A stretch of DNA of 64,000 bases from Pelomonas sp. V22 (GTDB lineage: Bacteria; Pseudomonadota; Gammaproteobacteria; Burkholderiales; Burkholderiaceae_C), in assembly GCF_030014915.1 (NCBI RefSeq), contig NZ_JAGIXS010000001.1, forward strand, positions 992,001 to 1,056,000. Direction: 5' to 3'. The notes under the pieces were generated by a model that had not been told where the DNA came from, made no database searches, and was given only the letters and a program-made list of their open reading frames with translations. The position numbers and the translations under genes are program-made. Shown here one piece after another: positions 18,214 through 28,515 of this stretch. Position 1 is the stretch's first letter, and each line of letters starts with the position of its first letter.

Positions 18214-18833
18214 GGGGTGATCAACTCGCGGACCGGGGCAAAGCTGCGGCGGTGCCAGCCGCTCACGCCATGCTGGCGCAGCGCCGCCAGGTGCTCGGCC
18301 GTCGGATAGCCCTTGTGGGTGGCAAAGCCGTATTCGGGATGGGCCTCGTGCATGGCCAGGCAGAGCCGGTCGCGGTGCACCTTGGCCAGGATGGAGGCTG
18401 CCGAGATGGCCGGCACCTTGGCGTCGCCCTTGACGATAGCCTCTGCCGGGATCTTCAGCACCGGCAGGCGGTTGCCATCGACCAGCACCTGCACCGGCTT
18501 CAGCCTCAGGCCCTCGACCGCTCGGCGCATCGCCAGCATCGTGGCCTGCAGGATGTTGATGCGGTCGATCTCCTCGACCGTGGCCTCGGCGATGCAGCAG
18601 CACAGGGACTTGGCGCGGATCTCGTCGAACAGGCGCTCCCGCTTCTTCTCGTTCAGCACCTTGGAGTCGCCAAGGCCCTGGATGGGTTGCTCGGGATCGA
18701 GGATCACGGCCGCCGCCACCACGGGCCCGGCCAGCGGGCCGCGTCCGGCCTCGTCGACGCCGGCCACCAGGCCGGGCACGACCCAGGACAGGCCCAGTTG
18801 CTCAGGCTCGGGCAAGGACTTGCGCGATCGCAT
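18210..18833 (-). CDS. rnhB: Ribonuclease HII
   Basis: A 207-residue RNase HII, which removes ribonucleotides and RNA primers from DNA. The metal-binding opening is [31 protein letters not shown] and the later SILAKVHRD segment complete the family pattern. It overlaps lpxB by 32 bases upstream and the methyltransferase by 4 bases downstream. The lpxB-rnhB pairing is conserved across Proteobacteria. Confidence 0.95.
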   Translation of the reverse strand: MRSRKSLPEPEQLGLSWVVPGLVAGVDEAGRGPLAGPVVAAAVILDPEQPIQGLGDSKVLNEKKRERLFDEIRAKSLCCCIAEATVEEIDRINILQATMLAMRRAVEGLRLKPVQVLVDGNRLPVLKIPAEAIVKGDAKVPAISAASILAKVHRDRLCLAMHEAHPEYGFATHKGYPTAEHLAALRQHGVSGWHRRSFAPVRELITP

Positions 18834-19953
18834 CGGCGGCCACCTGGGCCGTGTTGCGGCGCAGGAGTTCGTGTTGTTCGGTGAAGCACTGGCGCACGCG
18901 CTCGCAGCGCGCCGGATCGTCCAGCCAGGCGAGGCCTTCGCGGGCCAGGTGCTCTGGCGTGCATTGGTCCTGGATCAGCTCGGGCACCAGGAACTCGCGC
19001 GCCAGCACATTCGGCAGGCCGTACCAGGGCTGGTAGTTGCGGCCCTTGATGCGCCACCAGTTGAAGGCGTGCATCTTGTAGGCGATCACCATGGGCCGCT
19101 TGAACAGCGCCGCCTCCAGCGTGGCCGTGCCGCTGGCCACGAGGGTGATGTCGCAGGCCGCCAGGGCCTCGTGCGAGCGGCCGTCCAGCACGGCGAGGTT
19201 CAGGCACTTCGCATGCCGCTGCAGCATCGGATCGATCAGGCCGCGCAGGCCCGGCGCCACCGGCATCACGAACTGCAGGCCCGGCTTGGCCGCCTGCATC
19301 CGCTGCGCGGCCTTCAACAGAGGTTCGGCGATGTAGCGCACCTCGCTGCGGCGGCTGCCGGGCAGCAAGGCGACCACGGTGGCATCAGCCGGCAGTTTCA
19401 GCAGTTCTCGCGAGGCCGCTTGCGGCGGCTGCATCGGTATCGCATCGGCCAGCGGATGGCCGACGTAGGTCGCACCGATGCCGTGCTTGTGCAGCAGCTC
19501 GGGCTCGAACGGGAACAGGCACAGCACATGGTCGGCCGAGCGCTTGATCTTTTCGACCCGCTCGGCGCGCCAGGCCCAGATCGAGGGGCAGACGAAGTGC
19601 ACGGTCTTGATGCCGCCCTCGCGCAACCGCTGCTCGAGGCCGAAATTGAAGTCCGGCGCGTCAATGCCGATGAAGGCCGCGGGCTTCTCGGCCAGCAGCC
19701 GCGTGCCCAGTTGCTTGCGGATGGACAGCAGCTCGCGGAGGTTCAGCAGCGCATCGACATAGCCGAAGATCGAGAGCTTGTGATGCGGCCACCAGGCCTC
19801 GAAGCCCTGCGCGGCCATCTTGGGGCCGCCGATACCAGCGGCAGTCAGCCCAGGCCAACGGGCCTTCAGGCCCTGCAGCAGCAGGCCGGCCAGCAAGTCA
19901 CCGGAGGCCTCGCCGGCCACCATGCCAAGCCGAGGCGCAGTGTCTTGACTCAT
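18802..19953 (-). CDS. lpxB: Lipid A disaccharide synthase
   Basis: A 383-residue peripheral membrane glycosyltransferase that joins lipid X to UDP-2,3-diacylglucosamine to give the lipid A disaccharide. Family signatures visible are [10 protein letters not shown] at the N-terminus, [17 protein letters not shown] and [10 protein letters not shown]. Starts 3 bases after lpxA. Length is normal. Confidence 0.96.
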   Translation of the reverse strand: MSQDTAPRLGMVAGEASGDLLAGLLLQGLKARWPGLTAAGIGGPKMAAQGFEAWWPHHKLSIFGYVDALLNLRELLSIRKQLGTRLLAEKPAAFIGIDAPDFNFGLEQRLREGGIKTVHFVCPSIWAWRAERVEKIKRSADHVLCLFPFEPELLHKHGIGATYVGHPLADAIPMQPPQAASRELLKLPADATVVALLPGSRRSEVRYIAEPLLKAAQRMQAAKPGLQFVMPVAPGLRGLIDPMLQRHAKCLNLAVLDGRSHEALAACDITLVASGTATLEAALFKRPMVIAYKMHAFNWWRIKGRNYQPWYGLPNVLAREFLVPELIQDQCTPEHLAREGLAWLDDPARCERVRQCFTEQHELLRRNTAQVAADAIAQVLARA

Positions 19954-19956
19954 GGC

Positions 19957-20739
19957 TTAGCGGACGATGCCGCGCTGGGCGGAGCTCAGGAAGTCCAGCA
20001 TCAGCTGCACCTGAGCGTCGCCGCCCTGCCCGCGCAACTGGCCGATCTCGGCGATGGATTGCTCGAGCGTGAGGCTGCTGCGGTAGAGCAGCTTGTGGAT
20101 CTGCTTGACCACGGCCAGTTGCTCGCTCGTGAAATCACGGCGGCGCAAGCCCACCAGATTCAAGCCGCGCGCAGACAGCGGATGGCCGTCGACCATCATG
20201 TAGGGCGGCACGTCCTGCGACACATGGGCCTGGAAGCCCACCATCGCGTGGTCGCCGATGCGCATGCGCTGCAGCACGCCGGTGAGGCCGCCTATGGTGA
20301 CCCAGTCACCAACGACGACATGGCCGGCCAGCGTCGCGCCATTGGCCAGCACACACTGGTTGCCCAGCACCACGTCATGGGCCAGGTGCACGTAGGCCAT
20401 GATCCAGTTGTCGTCGCCGACCCGGGTCTCGCCGCGGTCCTGCACCGTACCAACGTTGAGGGTGCAGAACTCACGCACCGTGTTGCGGTCACCAATGACC
20501 AGGGTCGTCGGTTCGCCGGCGTACTTCTTGTCCTGGTTGGCAGCGCCGATCGAGCTGAACTGGAAGAAGCGGTTGTCACGGCCAATGGTCGTATGGCCTT
20601 CGATCACCACATGCGGGCCGACGACCGTGCCGGCACCGATCTTCACGTGGGGGCCGATCAGCGAATAGGCGCCGACCTCGACCGAGCCGTCCAGCTCGGC
20701 CGCCGGATCGACGATGGCGGTCGGATGGATCAGAGACAC
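19957..20739 (-). CDS. lpxA: UDP-N-acetylglucosamine O-acyltransferase
   Basis: A 260-residue left-handed parallel beta-helix protein performing the first lipid A step, 3-O-acylation of UDP-GlcNAc with hydroxyacyl-ACP. Hexapeptide repeats run from [16 protein letters not shown] onward. The catalytic His lies in [11 protein letters not shown] and the C-terminal helical domain is present. It follows fabZ by 4 bases, so hydroxyacyl-ACP supply and use are encoded side by side. Confidence 0.96.
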   Translation of the reverse strand: MSLIHPTAIVDPAAELDGSVEVGAYSLIGPHVKIGAGTVVGPHVVIEGHTTIGRDNRFFQFSSIGAANQDKKYAGEPTTLVIGDRNTVREFCTLNVGTVQDRGETRVGDDNWIMAYVHLAHDVVLGNQCVLANGATLAGHVVVGDWVTIGGLTGVLQRMRIGDHAMVGFQAHVSQDVPPYMMVDGHPLSARGLNLVGLRRRDFTSEQLAVVKQIHKLLYRSSLTLEQSIAEIGQLRGQGGDAQVQLMLDFLSSAQRGIVR

Positions 20740-20743
20740 GGCT

Positions 20744-21199
20744 TCAGGCCTCGATACGGCGCATCGTGCAGATCAGCTGCGCCTCGACCGCCACTTCCTC
20801 GCCCACCAGTACCTGGCCCGAGAACTTGAAGATGCCGGCCTTGGCGCGGTCCAGCGTGACGTCGAGGAAGAGCTGATCGCCCGGCTCGACCGGGCGCTTG
20901 AAGCGGGCGTTGTCGATGCCAGCGAAATAGACCACCGACTTGTCGTCCAGTTCCTGGTCGGTGCTGATCAGAGCCAGCAAGGTGGCGGCCTGGGCCAGCG
21001 CTTCGATCATCAGCACACCAGGCATCACCGGGCGATGCGGGAAGTGGCCGAGGAAATGCGGCTCGTTGATGCTGACGTTCTTCAGCGCACGGATGGACTT
21101 GCCCTTTTCAATCGTCAGCACGCGATCCACCAGCAGGATCGGGTAACGGTGGGGCAGCTTCTTCAGGATCTGGTGGATGTCCAACATCGTCTCGTTCAT
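20744..21199 (-). CDS. fabZ: 3-hydroxyacyl-ACP dehydratase FabZ
   Basis: A 151-residue hot-dog-fold dehydratase of fatty acid synthesis that competes with LpxA/LpxD for hydroxymyristoyl-ACP. The catalytic His and Glu lie in [20 protein letters not shown]; the opening reads [16 protein letters not shown]. The ATG at 21199 overlaps the lpxD stop by 4 bases; a second in-frame ATG at 21187 is also possible and would shorten the protein by four residues. Confidence 0.95.
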   Translation of the reverse strand: MNETMLDIHQILKKLPHRYPILLVDRVLTIEKGKSIRALKNVSINEPHFLGHFPHRPVMPGVLMIEALAQAATLLALISTDQELDDKSVVYFAGIDNARFKRPVEPGDQLFLDVTLDRAKAGIFKFSGQVLVGEEVAVEAQLICTMRRIEA

Positions 21200-22233
21200 T
21201 TTGAATTCTTCTCCAGCGCGCGAACTCGCTCGCGCAGGGCGTGGAGTTGGCGCAGCGTGGCCGCGTTCTTCTCCCAGCTGGCATTGTCGTCGAAGGGGAA
21301 CATGCCGCTGTAGACACCGGGCTGGCGTATCGATCTTGTGATCGCCGTACCGGCCGACACATGCACGCCGTCGGCGAGGCTCAGGTGGCCAAGGATGATG
21401 GCCGCACCGCCGACCGTGCAATGCTTGCCGATCACGGCACTGCCCGCCACGCCCACGCAGCCGGCCATGGCTGTGTGCGCACCGATCTGCACGTTGTGGG
21501 CGATCTGGATCAGGTTGTCCAGCTTGACGCCCTCCTCGATCACCGTGTCGCCGAGGGCGCCACGGTCGATGCAGGTGTTGGCGCCAATCTCCACGTCGTT
21601 GGCGATCCGCACCGCACCGAGCTGTTCGATCTTGATCCACTGGCCCTGGCTCGGCGCGAAGCCAAAACCGTCTGCGCCGATCACCGCGCCGCCGTGCACG
21701 ATGCAGCGCTCGCCGATCACGCAGTCGAAGCCGACCGTGACGCGAGCCGCCAGCCGCGTGCCAGCGCCTATTCGGGCATCGCGTTCGACCACGCAATGCG
21801 GGCCGATGCGGGCTCCATCGCCTATCTCCACGCCAGCCTCGATCACAGCCAGCGGGCCGATGTCCACGTCGGCGCCAATGCTGGCCGTCGGATCGACCAC
21901 AGCACTCGGATGAATCCGCGGCGCAGGCAAGGGCCGCATGCGCGCCGCCCACCACTGGGTCAGTCGAGCGAAGTACAGGTAGGGGTCGGGAGTGACGATG
22001 GCCGCACCACGGGCGGCGGCCGCATCAGCCAGAGCCGGCGCCACGATCACGCAGGCGGCACGGCTCTCGGTCAGCTGCGACTGGTAGCGCGAGTTGGCCA
22101 GGAAGGCCAGCGAACGCTCCCTCGCCTCGGCCAGGGGCTGCAGTGCATCGATCTCGGTGGTGGCGTCGCCAAGAAGATCGCCGCCCAGGGCGGCGATCAC
22201 ATCAGCCAGTGTGGTGGTGGCGACGGCAGCCAA
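21196..22233 (-). CDS. lpxD: UDP-3-O-(3-hydroxyacyl)glucosamine N-acyltransferase
   Basis: A 345-residue left-handed beta-helix acyltransferase, the third lipid A step. It has the N-terminal uridine-binding domain, hexapeptide repeats ([20 protein letters not shown]), the catalytic His in [11 protein letters not shown], and GFGFAPS. The only start giving the normal N-terminus is TTG at 22233, directly after the skp stop codon (TGATTG), so translation probably depends on coupling to skp. Confidence 0.94.
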   Translation of the reverse strand: MAAVATTTLADVIAALGGDLLGDATTEIDALQPLAEARERSLAFLANSRYQSQLTESRAACVIVAPALADAAAARGAAIVTPDPYLYFARLTQWWAARMRPLPAPRIHPSAVVDPTASIGADVDIGPLAVIEAGVEIGDGARIGPHCVVERDARIGAGTRLAARVTVGFDCVIGERCIVHGGAVIGADGFGFAPSQGQWIKIEQLGAVRIANDVEIGANTCIDRGALGDTVIEEGVKLDNLIQIAHNVQIGAHTAMAGCVGVAGSAVIGKHCTVGGAAIILGHLSLADGVHVSAGTAITRSIRQPGVYSGMFPFDDNASWEKNAATLRQLHALRERVRALEKNSK

Positions 22234-22743
22234 TCACTTCTGCGCGTTGATGGCGTCGATCACCTTCTTGGTGATGTCGACGCGGGGGCTCGCGTGGATG
22301 GCGTCTTGCACGATCAGGTCGTACTTCTCGGAGTCGAAGATCTGCTTGATCACGCGGTTGGCACGCTCGAGCAGTGCACCCATTTCCTCGTTCTGGCGGC
22401 GCTGCAGGTCTTCCTGGAGCTCACGCACCTTGCGCTGCAACTGCAGACCTTGCTCCGAGAGCTCGCGCTGACGGCGCACGCGCTCGGTTTCGGGCAGGCT
22501 GGGCGCTTCCTTGTCCAACTTTTCCTCAGCCTGACGCAGGCGCGTTTCAAGGCCGCGGAGCTCCGTCTGGCGCTTGCTGAATTCCGCCTCGAGTCGAGCC
22601 CCGGCCGCCTTGGCGGGGGCGCTCTCACGGGTGATGCGCTCGCTATTGATGTAGCCGATCTTCAGCTCTTGGGCCTGGGCCGACAGCACCGGCAGCGAGG
22701 TGATGGCAGCAATGGCCATCGCAGTTAGCAGCTTGCTCTTCAT
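22234..22743 (-). CDS. skp: Periplasmic chaperone Skp/OmpH
   Basis: A 169-residue exported chaperone that holds unfolded outer-membrane proteins. A Sec signal peptide (MKSKLLTAMAIAAITSLPVL, cleavage after SAQAQ) precedes IGYINSERI and a long charged coiled coil (about residues 45-125), as in the trimeric Skp tentacles. Its ATG shares one base with the bamA stop (TGATG). Confidence 0.92.
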   Translation of the reverse strand: MKSKLLTAMAIAAITSLPVLSAQAQELKIGYINSERITRESAPAKAAGARLEAEFSKRQTELRGLETRLRQAEEKLDKEAPSLPETERVRRQRELSEQGLQLQRKVRELQEDLQRRQNEEMGALLERANRVIKQIFDSEKYDLIVQDAIHASPRVDITKKVIDAINAQK

Positions 22744-25097
22744 CAGAATGCAGTCCCGATCTGGAATTGGAATTTCTCGATTCTATCTTTGCCGTACTTG
22801 CGCACCGGCACGCCGTAGCTGAGGCGCAGCGGGCCCATCGGCGACATCCAGCTCAAACCGATACCCGCCGAGGCACGGAGCATATCCGGACCGTCAAACA
22901 GATTGCCATCACGCCCCTTGCTGTTACGGTCCCAGCGGAGCTTGGTGTACTCGGCCCAGACGCCGCCGGCATCCATGAAACCGAACAGGCGGAAGGTCTT
23001 GTCATTGCCACTGCCCGGAACGGGCAGGTACATCTCGGCGTTGACGTTGAGTCGGCGATTGCCACCCGAGTAGGAGCCGGTCACGTCGACCGGGCCCAGC
23101 GAGCCGGCCTCGAACACCCGCACCGAACCCAGGCCACCGGCGTAGAAGTTCTTGAAGATCGGATACTCGTGGCTGCCCAGGCCACTGCCGTAGCCCAGCT
23201 CGGCATTGACCATCAGCGTGAACTTCGGGCCATAGACCTGGAAGAACTGCTGGTACTGCAGGTTGGCGCGCACGAAGCGCGAATCGCCAACCGGGCTCAA
23301 CTCAAAGTTGGCGCGCTGGTACTTGCCCGCCATTGGCGAGAGCACGCTGTCACGGTTGTCACGCTGCCAACCCACAGTGAGCGGGAAAGCATTGCTCTTC
23401 TGGCCGAACTGGTGACGGAACAGGAAGTAGCTGTTGGGCAAGCCCGCCGAGGTGGTGATCTTGGTTTCTTCGTAGCCTGCGCCGAAGAACACCGTGTCCT
23501 GCTCGGAGAAAGGCACGCCGAAGCGGATGTTGCCGCCGTGCGTGACCAGCTGATAGAACTCGCCCAGCGTGTTGAGCGGCTTGGTCGTGCGGTAGAACAC
23601 GTCGAAGGCGCGCGAGATGCCGTCCACCGTGTAGTACGGATCCACCGTGCTGAAGGTCAGGGCGCGGCCGGTGCGGGCTGTGTTGACTTCAACGCCGAGG
23701 TAGTTGCCCGAACCGAAGACATTGTCCTGGCGGATAGAACCACTGAGCGACATGCCCTGCTGGCTGGAGTAGCCCGCACCGACCATGATGTTGCCGGTCG
23801 GCCGCTCGGTCACCGTCATCACCACGTCGACCTGGTCTTGCGCACCAGGCACTTCGTTGGTTTCGAAGTTGACGTCCTTGAAGTAGCCGAGGCGCTCGAC
23901 GCGGTCTCGCGAGGCCTTGATGCGGCCGCCGTCGTACCAGGCCGATTCGAACTGGCGGAACTCGCGGCGGATGACTTCGTCACGGGTGCGCGAGTTGCCG
24001 GAGACCAGCATCTTGCGCACGTAGACGCGGCGCTGCGGATCAGCCACGAAGGTCACCGTCACGCGGCCGGTGGCGCGGTCGATGTCCTGGCGGCTCTCGG
24101 CCCGCGCGAAGGCATAGCCGTAGGTGCCGTAAAGATCGGTGAAGTTGCGCGTGGTCGCGTTCACCGCGTCCACCCGATAAGGCTCGCCAGGGCGCAGGGC
24201 CACCAGGCGCTTGAACTCCTCTTCACGGCCCAGGAACTCGCCCTCGAGCTTGACGTCGGTAACGATGAAGGGCTCGCCCTCGCGCACCGTGATCGCCACG
24301 TTGATGCTCTGCTTGTCCGGAGAAATCGTCACCTGCGTGGAGACAACGGCAAAGTCCAGATAGCCACGGTTCAGGTAGTGGGAACGGATCTTTTCCAGAT
24401 CGGCATCGAGCTTGGCGCGCGAATAGCGGTCGGTCTTGGTGTACCAGGTCAGCCAGCCGGTGGTGGTCTGCTCCAGCAGGCCGAGCAACTCGCTCTCCGA
24501 GAACACCTTGCTCCCGAGAACGCGGATCTCACCGATCTTGGCGGGCTCGCCTTCGGTCACCGTGAAGGCCACGTTGACGCGGTTGCGCTCCAGCGGCGTG
24601 ATCGTGGTCGTGACCTGGGCGCCGTAGAGGCTGCGGGTCAGGTACTGGCGCTTCAGCTCCTGCTCGGCGCGGTCGGCGAGGGCCTTGTCGAAGGCCTTGC
24701 CTTCGCCAATGCCCACGTCCTTCAGAGACTTGGACAAGGCCTCGGTGTCGAACTCCTTCAGGCCAACGAAGCTGACGTTGGCGATGATGGGACGCTCCTC
24801 AATCACCACGACGGCCGTCGTGCCGTCGATGTTGATGCGCACGTCCTTGAACAGGCCGGTGGCGAACAGGGCGCGCAGCGCGGCCGCACCCTTTTCATCG
24901 TTGTAGGTGTCGCCGATGCGGAAAGGCAGCGAGGCGAAGACGGTGCCGGGGTCAGTGCGCTGAGCGCCCTCGACGCGGATGTCCTTGAGGACGAAGGGAT
25001 CGACTGCCCAGGCTGCACCGGTGTGCAGAGCGGCGGCGAGCGCCATGGTCAGGACTGACGGACGCATACGCGCGCGGTGGCTTTTCATCAGGGACAT
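22743..25097 (-). CDS. bamA: Outer membrane protein assembly factor BamA
   Basis: A 784-residue Omp85 protein, the pore of the BAM machine. A signal peptide ends near GAAWA. Five POTRA domains follow (from FVLKDIRVEGAQRTDPGTVF to about residue 440), then a 16-strand barrel containing a VRGF-like element in VRVFEAGSLGP and ending in Phe (KFQFQIGTAF), as required for outer-membrane insertion. Shorter starts at the second or third Met are possible. Twelve bases separate it from rseP. Its partners bamB and bamD are in this window too. Confidence 0.96.
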   Translation of the reverse strand: MSLMKSHRARMRPSVLTMALAAALHTGAAWAVDPFVLKDIRVEGAQRTDPGTVFASLPFRIGDTYNDEKGAAALRALFATGLFKDVRINIDGTTAVVVIEERPIIANVSFVGLKEFDTEALSKSLKDVGIGEGKAFDKALADRAEQELKRQYLTRSLYGAQVTTTITPLERNRVNVAFTVTEGEPAKIGEIRVLGSKVFSESELLGLLEQTTTGWLTWYTKTDRYSRAKLDADLEKIRSHYLNRGYLDFAVVSTQVTISPDKQSINVAITVREGEPFIVTDVKLEGEFLGREEEFKRLVALRPGEPYRVDAVNATTRNFTDLYGTYGYAFARAESRQDIDRATGRVTVTFVADPQRRVYVRKMLVSGNSRTRDEVIRREFRQFESAWYDGGRIKASRDRVERLGYFKDVNFETNEVPGAQDQVDVVMTVTERPTGNIMVGAGYSSQQGMSLSGSIRQDNVFGSGNYLGVEVNTARTGRALTFSTVDPYYTVDGISRAFDVFYRTTKPLNTLGEFYQLVTHGGNIRFGVPFSEQDTVFFGAGYEETKITTSAGLPNSYFLFRHQFGQKSNAFPLTVGWQRDNRDSVLSPMAGKYQRANFELSPVGDSRFVRANLQYQQFFQVYGPKFTLMVNAELGYGSGLGSHEYPIFKNFYAGGLGSVRVFEAGSLGPVDVTGSYSGGNRRLNVNAEMYLPVPGSGNDKTFRLFGFMDAGGVWAEYTKLRWDRNSKGRDGNLFDGPDMLRASAGIGLSWMSPMGPLRLSYGVPVRKYGKDRIEKFQFQIGTAF

Positions 25098-25109
25098 GCG
25101 AACGGAGAT

Positions 25110-26477
25110 TCAGTACAGACCCAGCTTGTGGGCCATATCGTTGGACAGGGCAAGCGCCATCATCAGCAGCAGGACGAACGCGCCTACGCGCTGCAGCTGC
25201 CTGTGCCACCACTCCGAGACGGGGCGACCGCTCAGACCCTCAAAAAGATAATACATCAGGTGTCCCCCATCGAGCATTGGCAGCGGCAGCAGGTTCAGCA
25301 CCCCGAGGCTCACACTGACGAGAGCAAGTACGGTCAGGAAATAAGCAAGGCCCATGGACAGGGCCTGGCCCGCGTAGTCGGCAATCGTCAGCGGGCCGCT
25401 GAGGTTCTTCAGCGAGGCTTCGCCGATCAGCATCCGGCCGAGCACCCTCAGCGTCATCGTCGAAACATCCCAGGTGCGCTCGACGCCCCCGACCAGCGCC
25501 GCCCACACCGGCTTGCTGACGGTGACCAATTCGGCCGGGCCACCCACATAGGCCTCGATGCGACCGAAGGGCTTGCCACCACCATCGGCCACCGGCTGCG
25601 GCGTGATGTGCATCGAAAGCACCTGGCCGGAGCGCTCGACCCGCCATTGCATGGCCAGTCCCTGGCCATCCCGGACACCGGCACGGATGCTGTCGAACAA
25701 CTGCTGGGCGTCGGTGACGGCGCGACCATCAATGTCCAGCACGCGGTCGCCTTCCAGCAGGCCGGCCACGGAAGCGGCACCGCCGGCCTTGACCTTGCCA
25801 ATCAAGGGCTCGCGGAACGCGCCACCCAGGCCAATGCGCTGCAGCAATTGCGCATCGAGCTCGCCCTTGGGCACCTGGCCCGCTTCCAGCCTCACCGTGC
25901 GGCGGCCATGGCCGGCTCGATCGCTGACGCTCATTGCCAGCGGCTCGCCCTGCGACACCGCACGCATCAGATGCCAGCGCAGCTCGGACAGCGATTGCAG
26001 CTCGGTCCAGTTCTGGCCGTCGGTCGACACCGCCTGCACCCAGTCGCCGGCGCGCAGGCCCGCACGCTCGGCCAGGCTGCCCGCGCTCGGCGAGCCCAGC
26101 ACCGACTTGGGCTCCTCGACGCCCAGCACGCTCACGGCCGCAAACAGCAGCACGGCCAGCAGCAGGTTGATCAGCGGACCCGCTGCCACGATGGCGGCAC
26201 GCTGGCGCAGCGGCTTGTTGTTGAAGGCCTGCGAGCGCTGGGCCTCGGAGACAGGACCTTCGCTCTCGTCCAGCATCCGCACATAGCCGCCGAGCGGCAG
26301 CAGGCTGAGCGTGAACTCGGTGCCATCGGGATGGGGCTGGCGCCGCCACAGCACGCGGCCGAAACCCACCGAGAAGCGCAGTACCTTGACGCCACAGGCG
26401 CGAGCAACGATGTAATGGCCGTACTCGTGCACCGGCACCAGGATGCCCACGGTCAACAGGAAACCCAGCAGCTGCAT
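25110..26477 (-). CDS. rseP: Site-2 protease RseP
   Basis: A 455-residue intramembrane metalloprotease that makes the second cut of the anti-sigma-E factor and clears signal peptides. Zinc ligands are in VHEYGH (His17, Glu18, His21). Two periplasmic PDZ domains lie in the middle, and the C-terminal segment NLLPLPMLDGGHLMYY carries the third ligand. The ATG at 26477 gives the short first helix MQLLGFLLTVGILVPV. It shares one base with the dxr stop. Confidence 0.95.
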   Translation of the reverse strand: MQLLGFLLTVGILVPVHEYGHYIVARACGVKVLRFSVGFGRVLWRRQPHPDGTEFTLSLLPLGGYVRMLDESEGPVSEAQRSQAFNNKPLRQRAAIVAAGPLINLLLAVLLFAAVSVLGVEEPKSVLGSPSAGSLAERAGLRAGDWVQAVSTDGQNWTELQSLSELRWHLMRAVSQGEPLAMSVSDRAGHGRRTVRLEAGQVPKGELDAQLLQRIGLGGAFREPLIGKVKAGGAASVAGLLEGDRVLDIDGRAVTDAQQLFDSIRAGVRDGQGLAMQWRVERSGQVLSMHITPQPVADGGGKPFGRIEAYVGGPAELVTVSKPVWAALVGGVERTWDVSTMTLRVLGRMLIGEASLKNLSGPLTIADYAGQALSMGLAYFLTVLALVSVSLGVLNLLPLPMLDGGHLMYYLFEGLSGRPVSEWWHRQLQRVGAFVLLLMMALALSNDMAHKLGLY

Positions 26478-27679
26478 CACGCTGAAATGGCCTTCATCAA
26501 GGTCTGCGCGTGGCGGCGGGCTCGGGTATCGAGAGCCAGCAGGCCCTCGACGCTGGCGCACTCGCCAGCCTCGGGCTGAAGCTGTTCAAGCGACAGTTTG
26601 TTGACCATGTGGATCTGGTCGAAGCGCAAGCTTCCCGCCAGGAAGGCGGCCACGGCTTCTTCATTCGCGGCGTTGAGCACCGCCGTCGAGCCTTCGGCAC
26701 CGCGCAGCGCCTGCCAGGAAAGATGCAGCCCGGGGAAGCGACGCTCGTCGGCCTCCTCGAAGCTCAGCGAGGCACAGGCGAGCAGGTCCAGGCGATTGGC
26801 GCCGGATTCGATGCGTTCGGGGAAAGACAGCGCGTAGGCAATCGGCACGCGCATGTCCGGCGTACCGAGCTGGGCCAGCACCGACATGTCGCGGCACACC
26901 ACCATCGAGTGGATGATGCTCTGCGGATGGATCAGCACCTTGACCTGATCGGGCTGCAGGTCGAACAGCCAGCGCGCCTCGATCACCTCGAGCGCCTTGT
27001 TCATCATCGTGGCCGAGTCGACCGAGATCTTGCGGCCCATCACCCAGTTCGGATGAGCACAGGCCTGGTCAGGCGTCACGTCGCGCAGGGTGGCCGGATC
27101 ACGCTGGCGGAACGGGCCGCCAGAGGCCGTCAGCACGATGTGGTCCACGCGCTGGTGCCAGGTCTTGCGATCCTCGGGCAGGCATTGAAAGATCGCCGAA
27201 TGCTCGCTGTCCACCGGCAGCAGCGTGGCGCCGCCCTCCTCGACTGCGTGCATGAACAGCGCGCCGCCGAGCACGATGGCTTCCTTGTTGGCGAGCATCA
27301 GCCGCTTGCCGGCACGCGCGGCGGCCAGGGCAGGCGCCAGACCCGCCGCGCCGACGATGGCGGCCATCACCACGTCCACATCGGGGTGGGCAGAAATCTC
27401 GGCCAGGGCCTGGGCACCATCGAGCACCTGGGTGTGACTGCCCCGCTCGCGCAGCTGCTCGCGCAGGCGGCGAGCCAGCGCTGCGTCAGGCATCACCGCG
27501 AAGCGCGGCTGCCATTGCTGACATTGAGCCGCCAATTCCTCGACCCGGCTCATCGCGCTGAGTGCGAACACCTCGTAGCGCTCGGGATGACGGCCCAGCA
27601 CATCCAGCGTGTTGGTACCAATGGAGCCGGTGGAGCCCAGCACGCAGACGCGCTGGCGGCGACTTGAATTCAGATTCAT
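26477..27679 (-). CDS. dxr: 1-deoxy-D-xylulose 5-phosphate reductoisomerase
   Basis: A 400-residue enzyme of the MEP isoprenoid pathway. The NADPH fold opens VCVLGSTGSIGTNTLDVL; the metal and substrate site includes LLPVDSEHSAIFQCL and HPNWVMGRKISVDSATMMNK. A second MEP enzyme, IspG, lies at 51-52.5 kb, and UppS in this cluster uses the pathway's product. Overlaps cdsA by 4 bases and rseP by 1. Confidence 0.96.
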   Translation of the reverse strand: MNLNSSRRQRVCVLGSTGSIGTNTLDVLGRHPERYEVFALSAMSRVEELAAQCQQWQPRFAVMPDAALARRLREQLRERGSHTQVLDGAQALAEISAHPDVDVVMAAIVGAAGLAPALAAARAGKRLMLANKEAIVLGGALFMHAVEEGGATLLPVDSEHSAIFQCLPEDRKTWHQRVDHIVLTASGGPFRQRDPATLRDVTPDQACAHPNWVMGRKISVDSATMMNKALEVIEARWLFDLQPDQVKVLIHPQSIIHSMVVCRDMSVLAQLGTPDMRVPIAYALSFPERIESGANRLDLLACASLSFEEADERRFPGLHLSWQALRGAEGSTAVLNAANEEAVAAFLAGSLRFDQIHMVNKLSLEQLQPEAGECASVEGLLALDTRARRHAQTLMKAISA

Positions 27680-28512
27680 AGGCTGCTGAGCGCGAGGGCC
27701 AGCGGGAAGACAGGCAACAAGGCATCGACACGGTCCAGCACACCGCCATGGCCGGGCAGCAGCTGGCTGCTGTCCTTGGCGCCGACGGCACGCTTGATCA
27801 GCGATTCAAACAGATCGCCAACGACACTCATGCTGGAGAGGAAAAGCAGGGCCAGCGTGGACACCGGCCAGACTTGGCGCTGCAGGATCTGGAACAGGCT
27901 GGGCGAATCGACCTTGAACTGCTGCTCGATCACGGCCGTCCAGAACACCGACAGCAGGAGCACGCCGGCCATGCCAGTCCAGACACCTTCCCAGCTCTTG
28001 CCCGGGCTGATCGCCGGCGCCAGCTTGCGCCGGCCCATGGTGCGGCCACCGAAGTAGGCGGCGATGTCGGCCATCCAGACCAGGCAGAAGATCGATAGCA
28101 GGAAGTTGATACCGACGGCCTTGGCCTGCGCGATGGCCAGCCAGGCGGCCCACAAGGCCACGGCGCCGAGCACCATGCGCAGCAGCTGAGGAATCAGCGG
28201 CCAGCCCTTCACGCCACTGCGCAAGGCATAGGCACCGCCGAGCACCCACAGGCCACCGGCCAGCCACCAGCACCAGGCCGGCGGCGCGCTGAGGCCCAGG
28301 GCCAGCAAGGTGGTTCCGCAGGCGGCGGCAATGGCAGCGCCAAAGCTGAGGGCGGGTGCCTGAGACAGGCCGTTGAGCCTGGCCCATTCCCAGCCACCAG
28401 CGCCGATCATCACCAGGGTCAGGATGGCAAAGGGCCAAGGCGAGGCGGCGAACAGGGCCGGCAGGAGAATAGCCAGCAGGACGATGGCCGTGATGATGCG
28501 GGTGCGCAGCAT
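27676..28512 (-). CDS. cdsA: Phosphatidate cytidylyltransferase
   Basis: A 278-residue multi-pass membrane enzyme making CDP-diacylglycerol, the precursor of all phospholipids. About eight hydrophobic helices precede the family signature. The signature reads FLSSMSVVGDLFESLIKR, then GAKDSSQLLPGHGGVLDRVD with the metal-binding acidic residues. Three bases separate it from uppS. Confidence 0.94.
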   Translation of the reverse strand: MLRTRIITAIVLLAILLPALFAASPWPFAILTLVMIGAGGWEWARLNGLSQAPALSFGAAIAAACGTTLLALGLSAPPAWCWWLAGGLWVLGGAYALRSGVKGWPLIPQLLRMVLGAVALWAAWLAIAQAKAVGINFLLSIFCLVWMADIAAYFGGRTMGRRKLAPAISPGKSWEGVWTGMAGVLLLSVFWTAVIEQQFKVDSPSLFQILQRQVWPVSTLALLFLSSMSVVGDLFESLIKRAVGAKDSSQLLPGHGGVLDRVDALLPVFPLALALSSL

Positions 28513-28515
28513 CGT